Assembly: GCA_026770585.1 (NCBI GenBank)
Contig: MU646423.1
Coordinates: 761,391 to 781,092, forward strand
Direction of reading: 5' to 3'
Source of the DNA: Baffinella frigidus
Taxonomy: Eukaryota > Cryptophyceae > Cryptomonadales > Baffinellaceae
Length of the DNA stretch: 19,702 nt
This document shows, piece after piece, positions 8,031 through 16,700 of this stretch. Under the pieces are notes generated by a model. The model was given only the letters and a program-made list of their open reading frames with translations, was not told the origin of the DNA and searched no databases. The first letter of the stretch is position 1; every line of letters starts with the position of its first letter. The position numbers and the translations under genes were made by a program.

Positions 8031-10754
8031 ATGGGGGGAACCGCGTCCAAGCCGGAGCCGCCCGCCGCGGCGACTCTGCCGCCACCCGCGGCAGCGCCTG
8101 AGGCGCCCAAGAAGACCTCCATGCTGATGGCGCTCTGTCCGTACGCTGGAAAAGAGACCACCCCTGCGATCGCGGCCATGTGCCCTGTCGCGAGCTCGAA
8201 GAAGAAGGAGCCCGAGCCTGCGCCCACGCAGGCCGCGCCAGCGCAGGCAGCCGGGGGGGAGTGCCCGGTGCGGAGGAAGCCAGCGGCTGCGTCGGGGGAC
8301 GTGTGCCCAGTCAAGTACAAGAATGCGAGCGCCTACAACGTGTACGGCCAGAAGCTGGACCCGGCGAACATGATGCCCTCGACGGCGCAGCAGCTCCCCG
8401 TCCCGGGGCAGGCGGCGCCCATGCAGACCAACCGAGTTGTGTCCGGCATCGCCAGGGGCGGCACCGAAGATTCGTGGGTGTATCCTTCTGAGCAGATGTT
8501 CTACAACTCGCTGGTGCGCAAGGGCAAGGGGCAGGACGTGAAGATCAATGATGTTTCGATGATGGTTGCGATCCACAACAACATGAACGAGAAGACCTGG
8601 CGTCAGGTCCGCTTCGACACCCACCCCCCCGTTTCTCACGCCTCTCCTCTCGTCCCAGCCCTGGGCACCATCGCGCGGCGTCGAGTCGAGGGGAGAACCT
8701 ATCTTTATTTGATTGATGGCAGGACATGCAGCGCAGTCCACGCCATGCCTTCCTCCAACTCCTCATCTCATCGCTTCTTCCAAGCACTTGGCTAGCTCCT
8801 CTTGCTTTGCTCGTGGACTAGACCAGGCAGGCCCAGACCAGCAAATCATCAACAGCGTGCTGACGACGTGCGGCACCTGACGTGTGTGGGTGCTCGCAGC
8901 TCCTGGTGTGGGAGAAGATGCACTGCGCGACATGCGACGATCCGCGGCTCCTGCGCTTCACAGGACGCCCCGACGACCTCTCCCCGAAGGCGCGCATCCA
9001 GATGCTGATGGGGGCCCCGGAGCCCTTCGACCGCCACGACTGGGTTGTCGACCGCTGCGGCACCGAGGTACCTACCGGGATGCACTGCCAGGGCAGCGCG
9101 CCTGCGAGGTGCCTACCGGGATCCACTGCCATGCCGGGATCCACTGCCAGGGCAGCGTCGTACCCAACAGTGGATACGAGCGAGGTTTTCCTTTGAAAGG
9201 CAGGTGCCCCCCCCGGTGCTTTGGGTTGGATTTGGTACGGAGGTATTTAGGTGGCGTGTCGTGCTAATTTTGGCCTTGAGACCACTTGTGAAAAAGGGTT
9301 CCTCCCACAGACTTTACACCTGGGGGGCGCTCTGCGCGTCAACTCACGTTGAGAGAAACCGGGCAGATTCACCGATCCCGACCGTTAAAAATAGGGTTGG
9401 ATTTTTAAAGCCGTTTTCGTGGTATTTTTCCGGGAAATGCCACCCCCCCCCGCGGCGAGGATGGAAGATGGCGCGTGTTGTAAGTGGCGGGTGGCGTGGC
9501 GAGGGGGGGGGGGAGTTGACGGGTGGCGTGGCAAGAAGTTTGTGTGGAGGGCGGGACCTGAGCGGGCGGGGTCTGGGTGGCTGGCAGGTGCGGTACATCA
9601 TCGACTACTACCACGACGCCTCCGCCTCCGTGCAGGACTCGGCCCCCAAGCAGCACGACCTCCAGTCCAAAGTCCAGATCAACCTCGATGTCCGCCCGGC
9701 CCTCGACTCGCCCATGGCCCTCTGGGACCGCTGCCGCTTCGGGTGCACCCCCTACACCCCAACAACACAACTCGCACTGTGGCGCGGACGCCTCCCCGGC
9801 TCCCCGCATCCCGCCATCTTGCGCAAGCATCTGCGACCCTGAACCCTAAACCCTAAACCCTAAACCCTAAACCCTAAACCCTAAACCCTAAACCCTAAGC
9901 CCCAAACCCTAAACCCTAAAACATACACCTTGCACACTGAACCCTCAACCTTGAACCCCTACTTGACAACAGCCATGCACGCGAAGCCTACTCCTTCCGC
10001 ACTGCACCTAACCCCTTCGGCATTGACCAGGTACATGCGGATGATGGGGCAACAGCCGGAGGCGCCAGCAGGGTGGCCCGCCTCCTGCCCGCCCGAAAAC
10101 CACACCCCTCCTCCGGTACATCCACTCCCCTCCTCCTCCTGCAGAACCACACTCATCTTCTTGCGGAAGCACAGTGCTCCTCCTCCGGAGTCGCTGCCAG
10201 ATGCGCCCTTTCCTTTCCGACCGCTGGTCAGCTGTCCCCACTCCCTGGACCTGTTTCTTCAACTCCAATCACTATTTCTGTACACCCAATCGTGGCGAGA
10301 AAAGGTAATATGATGTGGTCAAGTGTCACATCCCAAGCTTGTACTGGAACTGGTCACTTCGCTCACTCTTTAAACGTTAGCAACGTAACCCCCCCCCTAC
10401 ACCTTCAGAAAGAACCTGATTTTTAAACCAGTGGTTGTTCCAGGCTGGAGTGGACCGGCGTTGGTCGCGTGCCAGTTCTCCCCTCCGGGTGGCAGCTGGC
10501 AGTCCCGTGACGTGTGTCCTCCCTGGGTGGCAGCTGGCAGTGCCTGAGAAGGCCGACTCCACTCCCGTCCTATCGACAGTTCTCCACCCTGGGGTGGCAG
10601 CGTTCTCCCCTCTGGGCTGGCAGGTGACATGCTCGTTGGGGTTGGCAGCTGACATGTCTGCTCTGTGGGGTGGCAGCTGCCCGTGCCTGAGAAGGAGTGG
10701 AGTCGGCCGCAGAAAGCTTTCATGGCCAAGATCAAGACCATCGCCGAATCGTGA
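8031..10754 (+). CDS. HCCS: Holocytochrome c synthase (cytochrome c heme lyase)
   Basis: Exons are 8031-8606, 8900-9067, 9588-9742, 10031-10115 and 10677-10754 (TGA), 353 residues with consistent phases. The enzyme covalently attaches heme to apocytochrome c in the mitochondrial intermembrane space (system III). Family signs: four Cys-Pro heme-binding-type motifs in the N-terminal tail (36, 51, 78, 92); DPANMMP (110-116); [11 protein letters not shown] (149-159); [10 protein letters not shown] (181-190), whose His182 matches the heme-ligand histidine of human [15 protein letters not shown] (220-230); [20 protein letters not shown] (235-254); [16 protein letters not shown] (281-296). The tail beyond residue 300 (YMRMMGQQ..., then [11 protein letters not shown]...IAES) extends past the end of human HCCS; its two exons rest on phase and weak signal. 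The start MGGTASK fits an N-myristoylation consensus. The upstream neighbour is divergent. Confidence 0.92.
9065..9156 (+). repeat. Tandem duplication of the HCCS exon 2 donor site
   Basis: Copy one (9065-9105) begins GAG|GTACCTACCGGGAT, the real exon end and donor. Copy two starts at 9106 with GAG|GTGCCTACCGGGAT and keeps a usable GT. Both continue into CACTGCCAGGGCAGCG. A smaller CCGGGATCCACTGCCA duplication sits inside copy two. Confidence 0.85.
9157..9587 (+). other. Rest of HCCS intron 2
   Basis: No telomere-type repeats are visible. There are homopolymer-like C and G runs at about 9445 and 9504, and GGGTGGCGTGGC-type repeats near 9490-9535. The acceptor is GGCTGGCAG. Confidence 0.5.
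9838..9962 (+). repeat. CCCTAAA array in HCCS intron 3
   Basis: Seven exact CCCTAAA units at 9844-9892, then degenerate 7-mers. They lie within intron 3 (9743-10030). Confidence 0.9.
10484..10690 (+). repeat. Array of duplicated 3' splice sites before the last HCCS exon
   Basis: Six segments carry GGGTGGCAGCTGG- or TTGGCAGCTGA-like acceptors (AGs near 10494, 10533, 10600, 10623, 10647 and 10676). The second copy continues GTGCCTGAGAAGG, matching the start of the real last exon (GTGCCTGAGAAGG at 10683). They look like decayed tandem copies of acceptor plus exon start. The last copy is used because only it opens the full frame to the stop. Confidence 0.75.
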
Positions 10755-10758
10755 GAGG

Positions 10759-10803
10759 GTTTAGGGCTCAGGGTTTAGAGTTTAGAGTTGAGTGTTGAGG
10801 GAG
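10759..10803. repeat. Short TTTAGGG-type array after HCCS
   Basis: A few degenerate G-strand units (GGGTTTAGGG, GGGTTTAGAG, GTTGAGTGTTGAGGG) begin four bases after the HCCS stop codon. The orientation is opposite to the array inside HCCS intron 3. Confidence 0.75.
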
Positions 10804-11009
10804 GGGCCCCAAGCAAGGCATATCCACTGGCAATCATGATGCCCAGGAGGGGCGGCGGCTCCGTGTGTGTGATGCACGTGCGTGTCATGCAACAGCCGGC
10901 GTGTGATGCAACAGCCGCGTGGCGGCGCGCGTTGCTGCGGCCGCGTGCCCGCTCAGTGCTGCGCTGCGCGAAGCTGTTGTTTGCATCTGCGGCACCCTCG
11001 GTCGCCATC

Positions 11010-12151
11010 ATGTCTTCCACGCCCCGAGGGCTCGCAACCTGGCTGGCTGGCTGGGTAGGGTGGGGTGTTCGAAGAAAAGCTTTTTTCTCAAGTTCTCGGT
11101 GCAGACGTGTTTGGTGACTGGGCGAGTGGGGCGGTGGGTGGCAGGTGCGCGTCGCGGGCGCAGACGGTGGTGGATGCGGCGCCCGGAGATGCGATGGAGC
11201 GGGCAGTCCTGGCGATGGATGTGTGTGTTGCCCAGACTGCTTGCTCCTCTGAGGCCAAGGCTTTCCTCAAGGTCCTGCCTCTCCCTCCTCGCATACATCG
11301 CTTATACGAACACCCTTTCTCGAGGGTCGGTCGGTCGTCGTGTTCTTGAATTAGTACCAGAGGGTTGGCTAAATCTCGCGTTTACCTTGTGTATCTGTTG
11401 TACCTACGGTACCTACTCTACAACGGAAGCGCGTGCGTCCGGAGGTGCGCGGGCAGCTGGTACCCAGGTGGCGCACGGCGTGTCCAACTTGGTGTCTGTC
11501 CCCCGCGTGCTCGGCACCCCGCGTGCTCGGCCATGTACCTCGCTGTCTGTCCTCGCTGCCAGAAAATACACGCGCTTCGTGCTTGAGAATCGCGCGCTGT
11601 TGTTTTCACTGCAAGTCGCATCCCGTATGATTTGAAGGCGGGTTTGTGTGAGGGCGGGTTCGTGTGAAGGCGGGTTCGGGTGGAGACGTCTCTCTGCTGC
11701 GGTCAACTGATGCAATGTGATCTGCGGTCAACTGATGCAATGTGATCACGTTTGTCTCAAGCAAACGTGATGGACGTGTTCATGTTCATGTGCTCTCAGG
11801 GTCATACGATCTGAGCGAATACACGCGACTGTGGAGTCTCGGCTGCTGACCACGCACTCCTGCGCACGAGCAGGCGTTGGAAAAAGGCGGGACAGAAGAC
11901 ATGGCCTCCGCGCACGCAAAGATGCTCGACTGCAATGCCAGGTTCGTCTCTTGCCCTGACCCATCCACCCCCTCCATCTTCCTGCCCCCCCTTCCAATCG
12001 CGCCAGATTTCGGGTCGCCTGCCTGCACGGCGCTGTGAGCAACAAGGCAACAAGGTTGGGTGGTTGGGTGATGATTTCTGGGTATTCTGACGTGGCGTGC
12101 CTCACACCGTGCAGATTCAAGGGCGACGGAGAAAAACTGTTCAAGGCTTGA
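11010..12151 (+). CDS. Small protein of unknown function (up to 4 exons)
   Basis: The proposed exons are 11010-11054, 11164-11271, 11874-11941 and 12115-12151 (TGA), which stay in phase and give 85 residues. The three downstream exons are better supported: VVDAAPGDAMERAVLAMDVC...AKAFLK, then ALEKGGTEDMASAHAKML, then the codon split AG|A leading to FKGDGEKLFKA. The joined C-terminal part reads as a charged, helical, soluble peptide with a CVAQTAC pair. I do not recognise a family. The first exon (MSSTPRGLATWLAGW) is weak and the true start may lie elsewhere upstream. Intron 2 (11272-11873) carries several small repeats. It follows HCCS on the same strand with about 255 bp between them. Confidence 0.5.
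11502..11533. repeat. 16-bp tandem duplication
   Basis: CCCCGCGTGCTCGGCA is followed directly by CCCCGCGTGCTCGGCC, inside intron 2 of the small gene. Confidence 0.85.
11634..11681. repeat. 16-bp tandem triplication
   Basis: Three copies built on AAGGCGGGTTCGTGTG, inside intron 2 of the small gene. Confidence 0.85.
11697..11771. repeat. Perfect 25-bp tandem pair followed by a hairpin
   Basis: CTGCGGTCAACTGATGCAAT plus TGTGAT is present twice without mismatch (11697-11721, 11722-11746; the units abut). Next, ATCACGTTTG (11745-11754) pairs perfectly with CAAACGTGAT (11762-11771) across a 7-base loop. Confidence 0.9.
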
Positions 12152-12196
12152 AGGGCGAGGTAGGAAGCGCTCAGAAAGGGGACAGCCCCGGCTTGC

Positions 12197-12218
12197 GAGC
12201 TGGCGTGCGGCTGCTCGC

Positions 12219-12292
<74 letters not shown>

Positions 12293-12963
12293 GAGAGAGA
12301 GAGAGTCGGAGAGAGAGCGCGCGCGAGAGAGATATCGAGAGACAGCGCGAGAGAGCGAAAACGACGCCCTGCGAGCGAGCGCATTCGGCGAGCCTGGTAG
12401 AATGTGTTCCTGTGGTGGGGGGTGCATGCACAGCGTCTGAGCAACGCATAACCGTCGAGTGAAGCAAACAGCCGCTCACACCGCGCCAGAGACCCTCTTG
12501 GTCAAAGAACCGAGTGAAACTGGGCATTTGTGTATCCAACAGGAATGCTCGTCGCACGGCGAGAGGCATCTTGAATACCAGCACGGGCGGCACGTTTTCC
12601 ACACAGTGCGAGTCAGACTGGGCAAATCGCTGCATCTAATCTACACTGCACCTTCCTCTCTCTCTCTCTGCCTCTCTTTCTCTCTCTCTCTCTCTTTCTC
12701 GCTTTCTCGAAATATTTCGGTGCACAGAGCCTGGGGCGGCAGTCGCACACCACACCTGACAGATCCAAGGAAAGTGTTGCTCTCGAGTTCTCGGTGCAGC
12801 CTCCTGGTCCAAAGCCGCCAGCACGTCTTGTGTGCCTAGGCCCCTATCGTGGTCCCTACGGGGTGGTGCGAGCGTGTTGATATGAGGGAGGTAACCACCA
12901 CACCGACTGCCGTGCACGCTGGAATCGCCAACCTATCAACTGCGTGACCCAGGCCCGATGTTT
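12197..12963. repeat. Segmental duplication, copy 1 (about 0.77 kb)
   Basis: Starts GAGCTGGCGTGCGGCTGCTC, runs through a purine microsatellite, GGTAGAATGTGTTCCTGTGG, TACCAGCACGGGCGGCACG and GCCGCCAGCACGTCTTGTG, and ends GCGTGACCCAGGCCCGATG. The same landmarks occur in the same order at 15492-16155. Minus-strand frames in the two copies share peptides such as LWRGVS and TGTHSTR but are shifted by small indels, so I do not call a gene. A TTTAGGG-type array starts at its right end. Confidence 0.9.
12220..12360. repeat. GA/GACA microsatellite
   Basis: A (GA)n run, then (GACA)n at about 12263-12291, then (GA)n with GC interruptions. It is longer than the matching tract in copy 2 and accounts for most of the length difference. 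Confidence 0.95.
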
Positions 12964-14520
12964 GGGGATGAGAGTTGAGGGTTGAGGGTTGAGGGTTGAG
13001 GGTTTGGTGTTTGGGGTTCAGTGTTTAGGGTTTAGGGTTCAAATTTTGGGGGTTGGGGTTTGGGGTTGAGAGTTTAGGGTTCAGGGTTTGGTGGTGAGGG
13101 GTAAGGGTTGAAGATTTAGGGTTGAGAATTCAGGGTTCAGGCTTAGAGTTTGAGGGTTAAGGTTTTGGGGGTTAAGGTTTAAAGTTTAGGGTGTAGGGTT
13201 GAGGCTTGAGGCTTCAGGCTTGAGGCTTGAGTGTTTAGGGTCTGGGGATTATGTTTTATGGTTTATGGTTTCAGGTTTGGGATGTAGTGTTAAGTGTTGA
13301 GTGTTTAGGGTCTTGTGTCTAGGGGTTAGGGGTTAGGGGTTGGGGGTTAGGGGTTAGGGTTCAGGGTTCAGGGTTCAGGGTTCAGGGTTCAGGGTTGAGG
13401 GTTGAGGGTTTAGGGCGCAAGGTTTAGTGTCAAGTGTTTAGTGTTTAGGGTTTAGTGTTTAGGGTTCATGGTTCAGGGCTTGGGATTACAGGGGTACCTC
13501 GATCATAAGAAACCGCCACCCCCCTAGGACCACCATAGGGCCCTGAGCATGATCCTACTGTAGGGTCCTAGGGAGGGGCGGTTTCTTATGAGCGAGGTAC
13601 CCCTGTAAAGGTTTAGGTTAAATGGTTCAGGGTTTAGGGTGTAGGGTGTAGGATTTATGGTTATGGGTGTTGGGTTCACGGTTTAGTGCTTGTGGTACAG
13701 GGTTTACGGTTTAGGGTCTAGGGTCAGGGTTGATGTTTTAAGGTTCATGGTTGTGTTTAGTGTTCAGGGTTCAGAGTTTAGGGGTTCGTGTTCAGGGTTC
13801 AGGATTTAGATGTTCAGGGTTCATGGTTGAGGGTTTGATGTGAAGGGTTGAGGGTTCAGGGGCTAGGGTTATTTTTTTCAGGGTTTAGGGTGCAGGTTTT
13901 AGGGTTTAGGGTTCAGTGTTTAGGATTAAGGGTTTCGGGTATAGGGTTTAGGGCAAAGGGGTTTATGGTTGTGGGCTGTGGGTTATGGGTTATGGGTTTA
14001 TGGTTCAGAGTTTATGGTATATAGGGTTGAGGGTTTAGGGTCCAGGTTTAGGGTTAATGTTTTAAGGTGCATGGTTTTAGGGTTTAGGTTTCAGGTTGAG
14101 TATTTATGTTTCAAGGTTCACAGTTTGGGGTTTAACCATCAACTCAATCCCAAAACCCTGAACCTTTTACAGGTTTTTGTTTGAAGGTGTATGGTTATTT
14201 TCCACTGTTTAGGGTTTTGTGTTTGGAGTTCAGGGTTTAGGGTTCAGGGTTTAGAGTGTAAGGTTCAAGGTTTAATGACAAGTGTTTAGTGTTCAGGGTT
14301 GAGTTTTTAGGATTGAAGGTTTTGGGATGAGGGATGAGGGTTGAGGGTTTAGGGTTAAGGGTTAAGGAATCACGGATTAGGGTTTAGGGTTCAGGGGTTA
14401 GGGTTTAGGGTTCACGATTTAGGGTTTATGGTTATGGGTTTTTAAAGGGTTATGGGTTCAGGGTTCAGAGTGTAGGGTTTATAGTACAGGGTTTGGGGTT
14501 CAGAGTCTAGGTTTAGGGTT
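12964..14520. repeat. 1.5-kb degenerate TTTAGGG-type array
   Basis: Almost unbroken G-strand 7-mers: TTTAGGG, TTCAGGG, TTGAGGG, GTTAGGG and many one-base variants. Local runs are uniform, for example about six TTCAGGG units near 13363-13395. The array is interrupted by a fold-back element (13486-13608) and a small C-strand inversion (about 14133-14170). No genes are visible. Confidence 0.95.
13486..13608. mobile_element. 122-bp fold-back (MITE-like) element
   Basis: The left arm from 13487 (TTACAGGGGTACCTCG, then TAAGAAACCGCC, then CCTAGGACC) pairs almost fully with the right arm ending at 13608. The arms are about 45 bp with one indel and a few mismatches, and the spacer is about 31 bp. It sits cleanly inside the telomere-type array, as an insertion would. 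It has no coding capacity and I cannot define a target-site duplication. Confidence 0.8.
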
Positions 14521-14531
14521 GATATTTTTTT

Positions 14532-14605
14532 ACCCTTTGGAAAACCTGAACCTTGAACCCCGAACCCCAGACCCCAAGTTCTTGTCAGTAACCCCCGAAC
14601 CTCGA
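14532..14605. repeat. C-strand telomere-type tract after a strand flip
   Basis: After GGGTTGATATTTTTTT the repeat switches to ACCCTTTGG, ACCTGAACCTTGAACCCC and CGAACCCC units. The G-rich side precedes the C-rich side. Confidence 0.75.
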
Positions 14606-15142
14606 AGTCGGAACTCTAAGGCTGTTTCTCACGTGGCATCGAGAAAGGAAGAATAAGAGAATGTGGAGCACAAACCCTCCTTTTCGGAGGATTGGCGTTT
14701 CTTACGGACCGAAAAAGAAAAGAAAAAGGGAAAAGCTTGTTCCTTCCTCGGGAAAAACGGTCTTGGAACGGCCGCGGAGAGGCCTCTATTTTCCCGATTG
14801 CTAATCGGAGGAATTAGCAAAACCCCTCATCTGTGGACTTCTTTGAAGGGTAAGTGGCAAAAAGGAAAGCAAAAACGGCAAACAGGAAAGTGGCACGGGT
14901 CTCTGTTTCGTTAAAAGCCGATTCGATCCATCTTCGTTTTACAAATGCATCCAATAAAAAAATGTTTCCCTATCGATCCATTTTTTTTTGCTTCTCGAGT
15001 CCACAACCTTTCAGGCATATTTCTCTAGGCCTGTTGTTCTTTTTTTTCTTGAATTTAGCGTAAGAAACGCAAGAATCGCTTTTTGTAAAAACACGGAGTC
15101 AAGTGGTAGACTATTAACTTGTACTGGTACTTTGGCTCAAAA
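14606..15142. mobile_element. AT-rich insertion with inverted ends
   Basis: The segment begins near ATCGAGAAAGGAAGAAT (14639-14655) and is closed on the right by the reverse complement of the same motif (about 15158-15176). The interior is AT-rich with A and T homopolymers and has repeated GCGTAAGAAAC words (15058, 15180; reversed near 14695). The 83-codon frame at 14663-14914 is Lys-rich and unrecognised. A non-autonomous transposon is the simplest reading; organelle-derived DNA is an alternative I cannot exclude. Confidence 0.5.
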
Positions 15143-15485
15143 GTCAACCACAGTCTTTCATTCTTCCTTTCTCGATTTCAGCGTAAGAAACGGTCTAAAC
15201 CCTGAACCCTAAACACTTAACCATAAACCATGAACCTAAAACCCCAGACGCTGAACCCTAAACCCTAAACCCTAAAACCCTAAACCCTAAACCCTAAACC
15301 CCAAACCCTAAACCCTAAACCCTAAACCCTAAACCCTAAACCCTGAACCCTAAACCCTGAATCCTAAACCCTGAACCCTAAACCGCGTTAGGTTTCAGAG
15401 TTTAGGGTTAAGTGTTCAGGGTTCAGGGTTTAGACCGTTGTTTACGCTGAAATCGAGAAAGGAAGAATGAACGATTGTGGTTGAC
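15143..15485. repeat. 68-bp inverted arms enclosing telomere-type repeats
   Basis: The left arm 15143-15210 and right arm 15418-15485 are reverse complements with only a few mismatches. Both contain ATCGAGAAAGGAAGAATGAA (in opposite senses) and both end with AGGGTTCAGGGTTTAGACCG toward the inside. The spacer is about 207 bp of exact and near-exact CCCTAAA (15254-15385), then flips to TTTAGGG type at about 15390. Confidence 0.9.
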
Positions 15486-15491
15486 CTCCCC

Positions 15492-16155
15492 GAGCTGGCG
15501 CGCGGCTGCTCGCTAGAGAGAGAGAGCGAGCGCTCGCGCGCGAGATAGCGAGAGACAGCGAGAGAGAGCGTGAAAACGACGCCCTGCGAGAGAGCGCATT
15601 CGGCACGCCTGGTAGAATGTGTTCCTGTGGTGGGGGTGTGCATGCACAGCGTCTGAGCAACACGCATAATGATAAAACAGGCGCTCACCCCGCGCCATAG
15701 ATCTTTTTGCTCGCCCAAAACACTGCACGCATTGTTGAAACATTCATTGGTCCAACAAGAACGCTTTTCGCACGGCGAGTGGCCTTTTTAATACCAGCAC
15801 GGGCGGCACGTTTTCCGCACAGTGCGAGTCAGACTGGGCAAATCGCATCTCATTTACACTGCACCCTCTTTTCTTTCGCGCGTGTGCTCTCTCTCTTTCT
15901 CTTTAGCTCTTTCTCGCTCTCTGCAAATAGCCTGGTGTGGGGTGGCAGATAGCCTGGGGGCGCGCACCACGCAGATCCAAGAAATGTGTTTCTCTCAAGT
16001 TCTCCTGGTCTGAAGCCGCCAGCACGTCTTGTGTGCCTATGGCCCTATCGTGGTCCTAGGGGGTAGGGAGAGCATGTTGTTGTGAGCGAGGTAACCACCA
16101 CACCGACCGCCGTGCCTGCAGGAATCGCCAACCGCGTGACCCAGGCCCGAAGTTT
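15492..16155. repeat. Segmental duplication, copy 2 (about 0.66 kb)
   Basis: Second copy of 12197-12963, from GAGCTGGCGCGCGGCTGCTC to GCGTGACCCAGGCCCGAAG, in the same orientation. The microsatellite is shorter and small indels are scattered. Its left end begins six bases after the inverted arm at 15485, and its right end again runs straight into a TTTAGGG-type array. Confidence 0.9.
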
Positions 16156-16620
16156 GAAGGTTAGAGTTGAGGGTTTTGCGTTTTGCGTTTTGCGTTTTGC
16201 GTTTGGCGTTTGGCGTTTGGCGTTTGGCGTTTGGAGTTTGGCATTTATGGTAGCGGGTTCAAAGTTTGGTGGTCAGGGTGTGGGGTTTGGAGTTTGGGGT
16301 TTGGGGTTTGGGTTTGGGTTTAGAGTTTAGGGTTTAGGGTTTGGGGTTGAGGGTTGAGGGTTGAAGATTTAGGGTGAATAATGCAGGGTTCGGGCTTACA
16401 GATTTAGGGTTGAGATTTTGGGGTACAGGTGTTAAGGTGTAGGGTATAGGGTTAAAGGTTGAGGGTTGAGGTTTTAGGGTTCAGGGTTCAGATTTGGGGG
16501 TTCAGGATATGGTTTAGGATTTAGTGTTCACGTTGTGTGTTTAGGTTTCAAGGTTTATGGTTTTAGGATTTAGGTCTTGAGGTTGAGGGTTAAAGTTTCA
16601 AGGTTAAGTGTGTAGGGTTC
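16156..16620. repeat. Second degenerate TTTAGGG-type array
   Basis: G-strand 7-mers, including a distinctive TTTTGCG then TTTGGCG run at about 16171-16238 (about ten units) that is absent from the first array. They then revert to TTTAGGG, TTGAGGG and TTCAGGG variants. Confidence 0.9.
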
Positions 16621-16700
16621 AACCCTAAACCAATCCCAAAACCCAGCACGCTATCCTAGATCCTAAACCCTAAACTCCGAACCCCAAACCCCAAACCCTG
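16621..16700. repeat. C-strand tract forming a head-to-head junction
   Basis: TGTAGGGTTC at 16611-16620 is followed at once by AACCCTAAACC, so G-rich repeats meet C-rich repeats with no spacer. Confidence 0.85.

Noticed and set aside
7959-8741. 260-codon minus-strand frame opposite HCCS exon 1
   Set aside because: Antisense shadow of a strongly recognised exon.
11746-12444. 232-codon minus-strand frame with long Ser-Leu runs
   Set aside because: The runs are a translated GA microsatellite and the frame is broken in the duplicate copy.
12964-14520. A true chromosome end within the window
   Set aside because: The arrays are degenerate, flip strand and are followed by further gene-like sequence.
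14663-14914. 83-codon Lys-rich frame in the AT-rich insert
   Set aside because: Composition-driven; no motif and no homologous feel.
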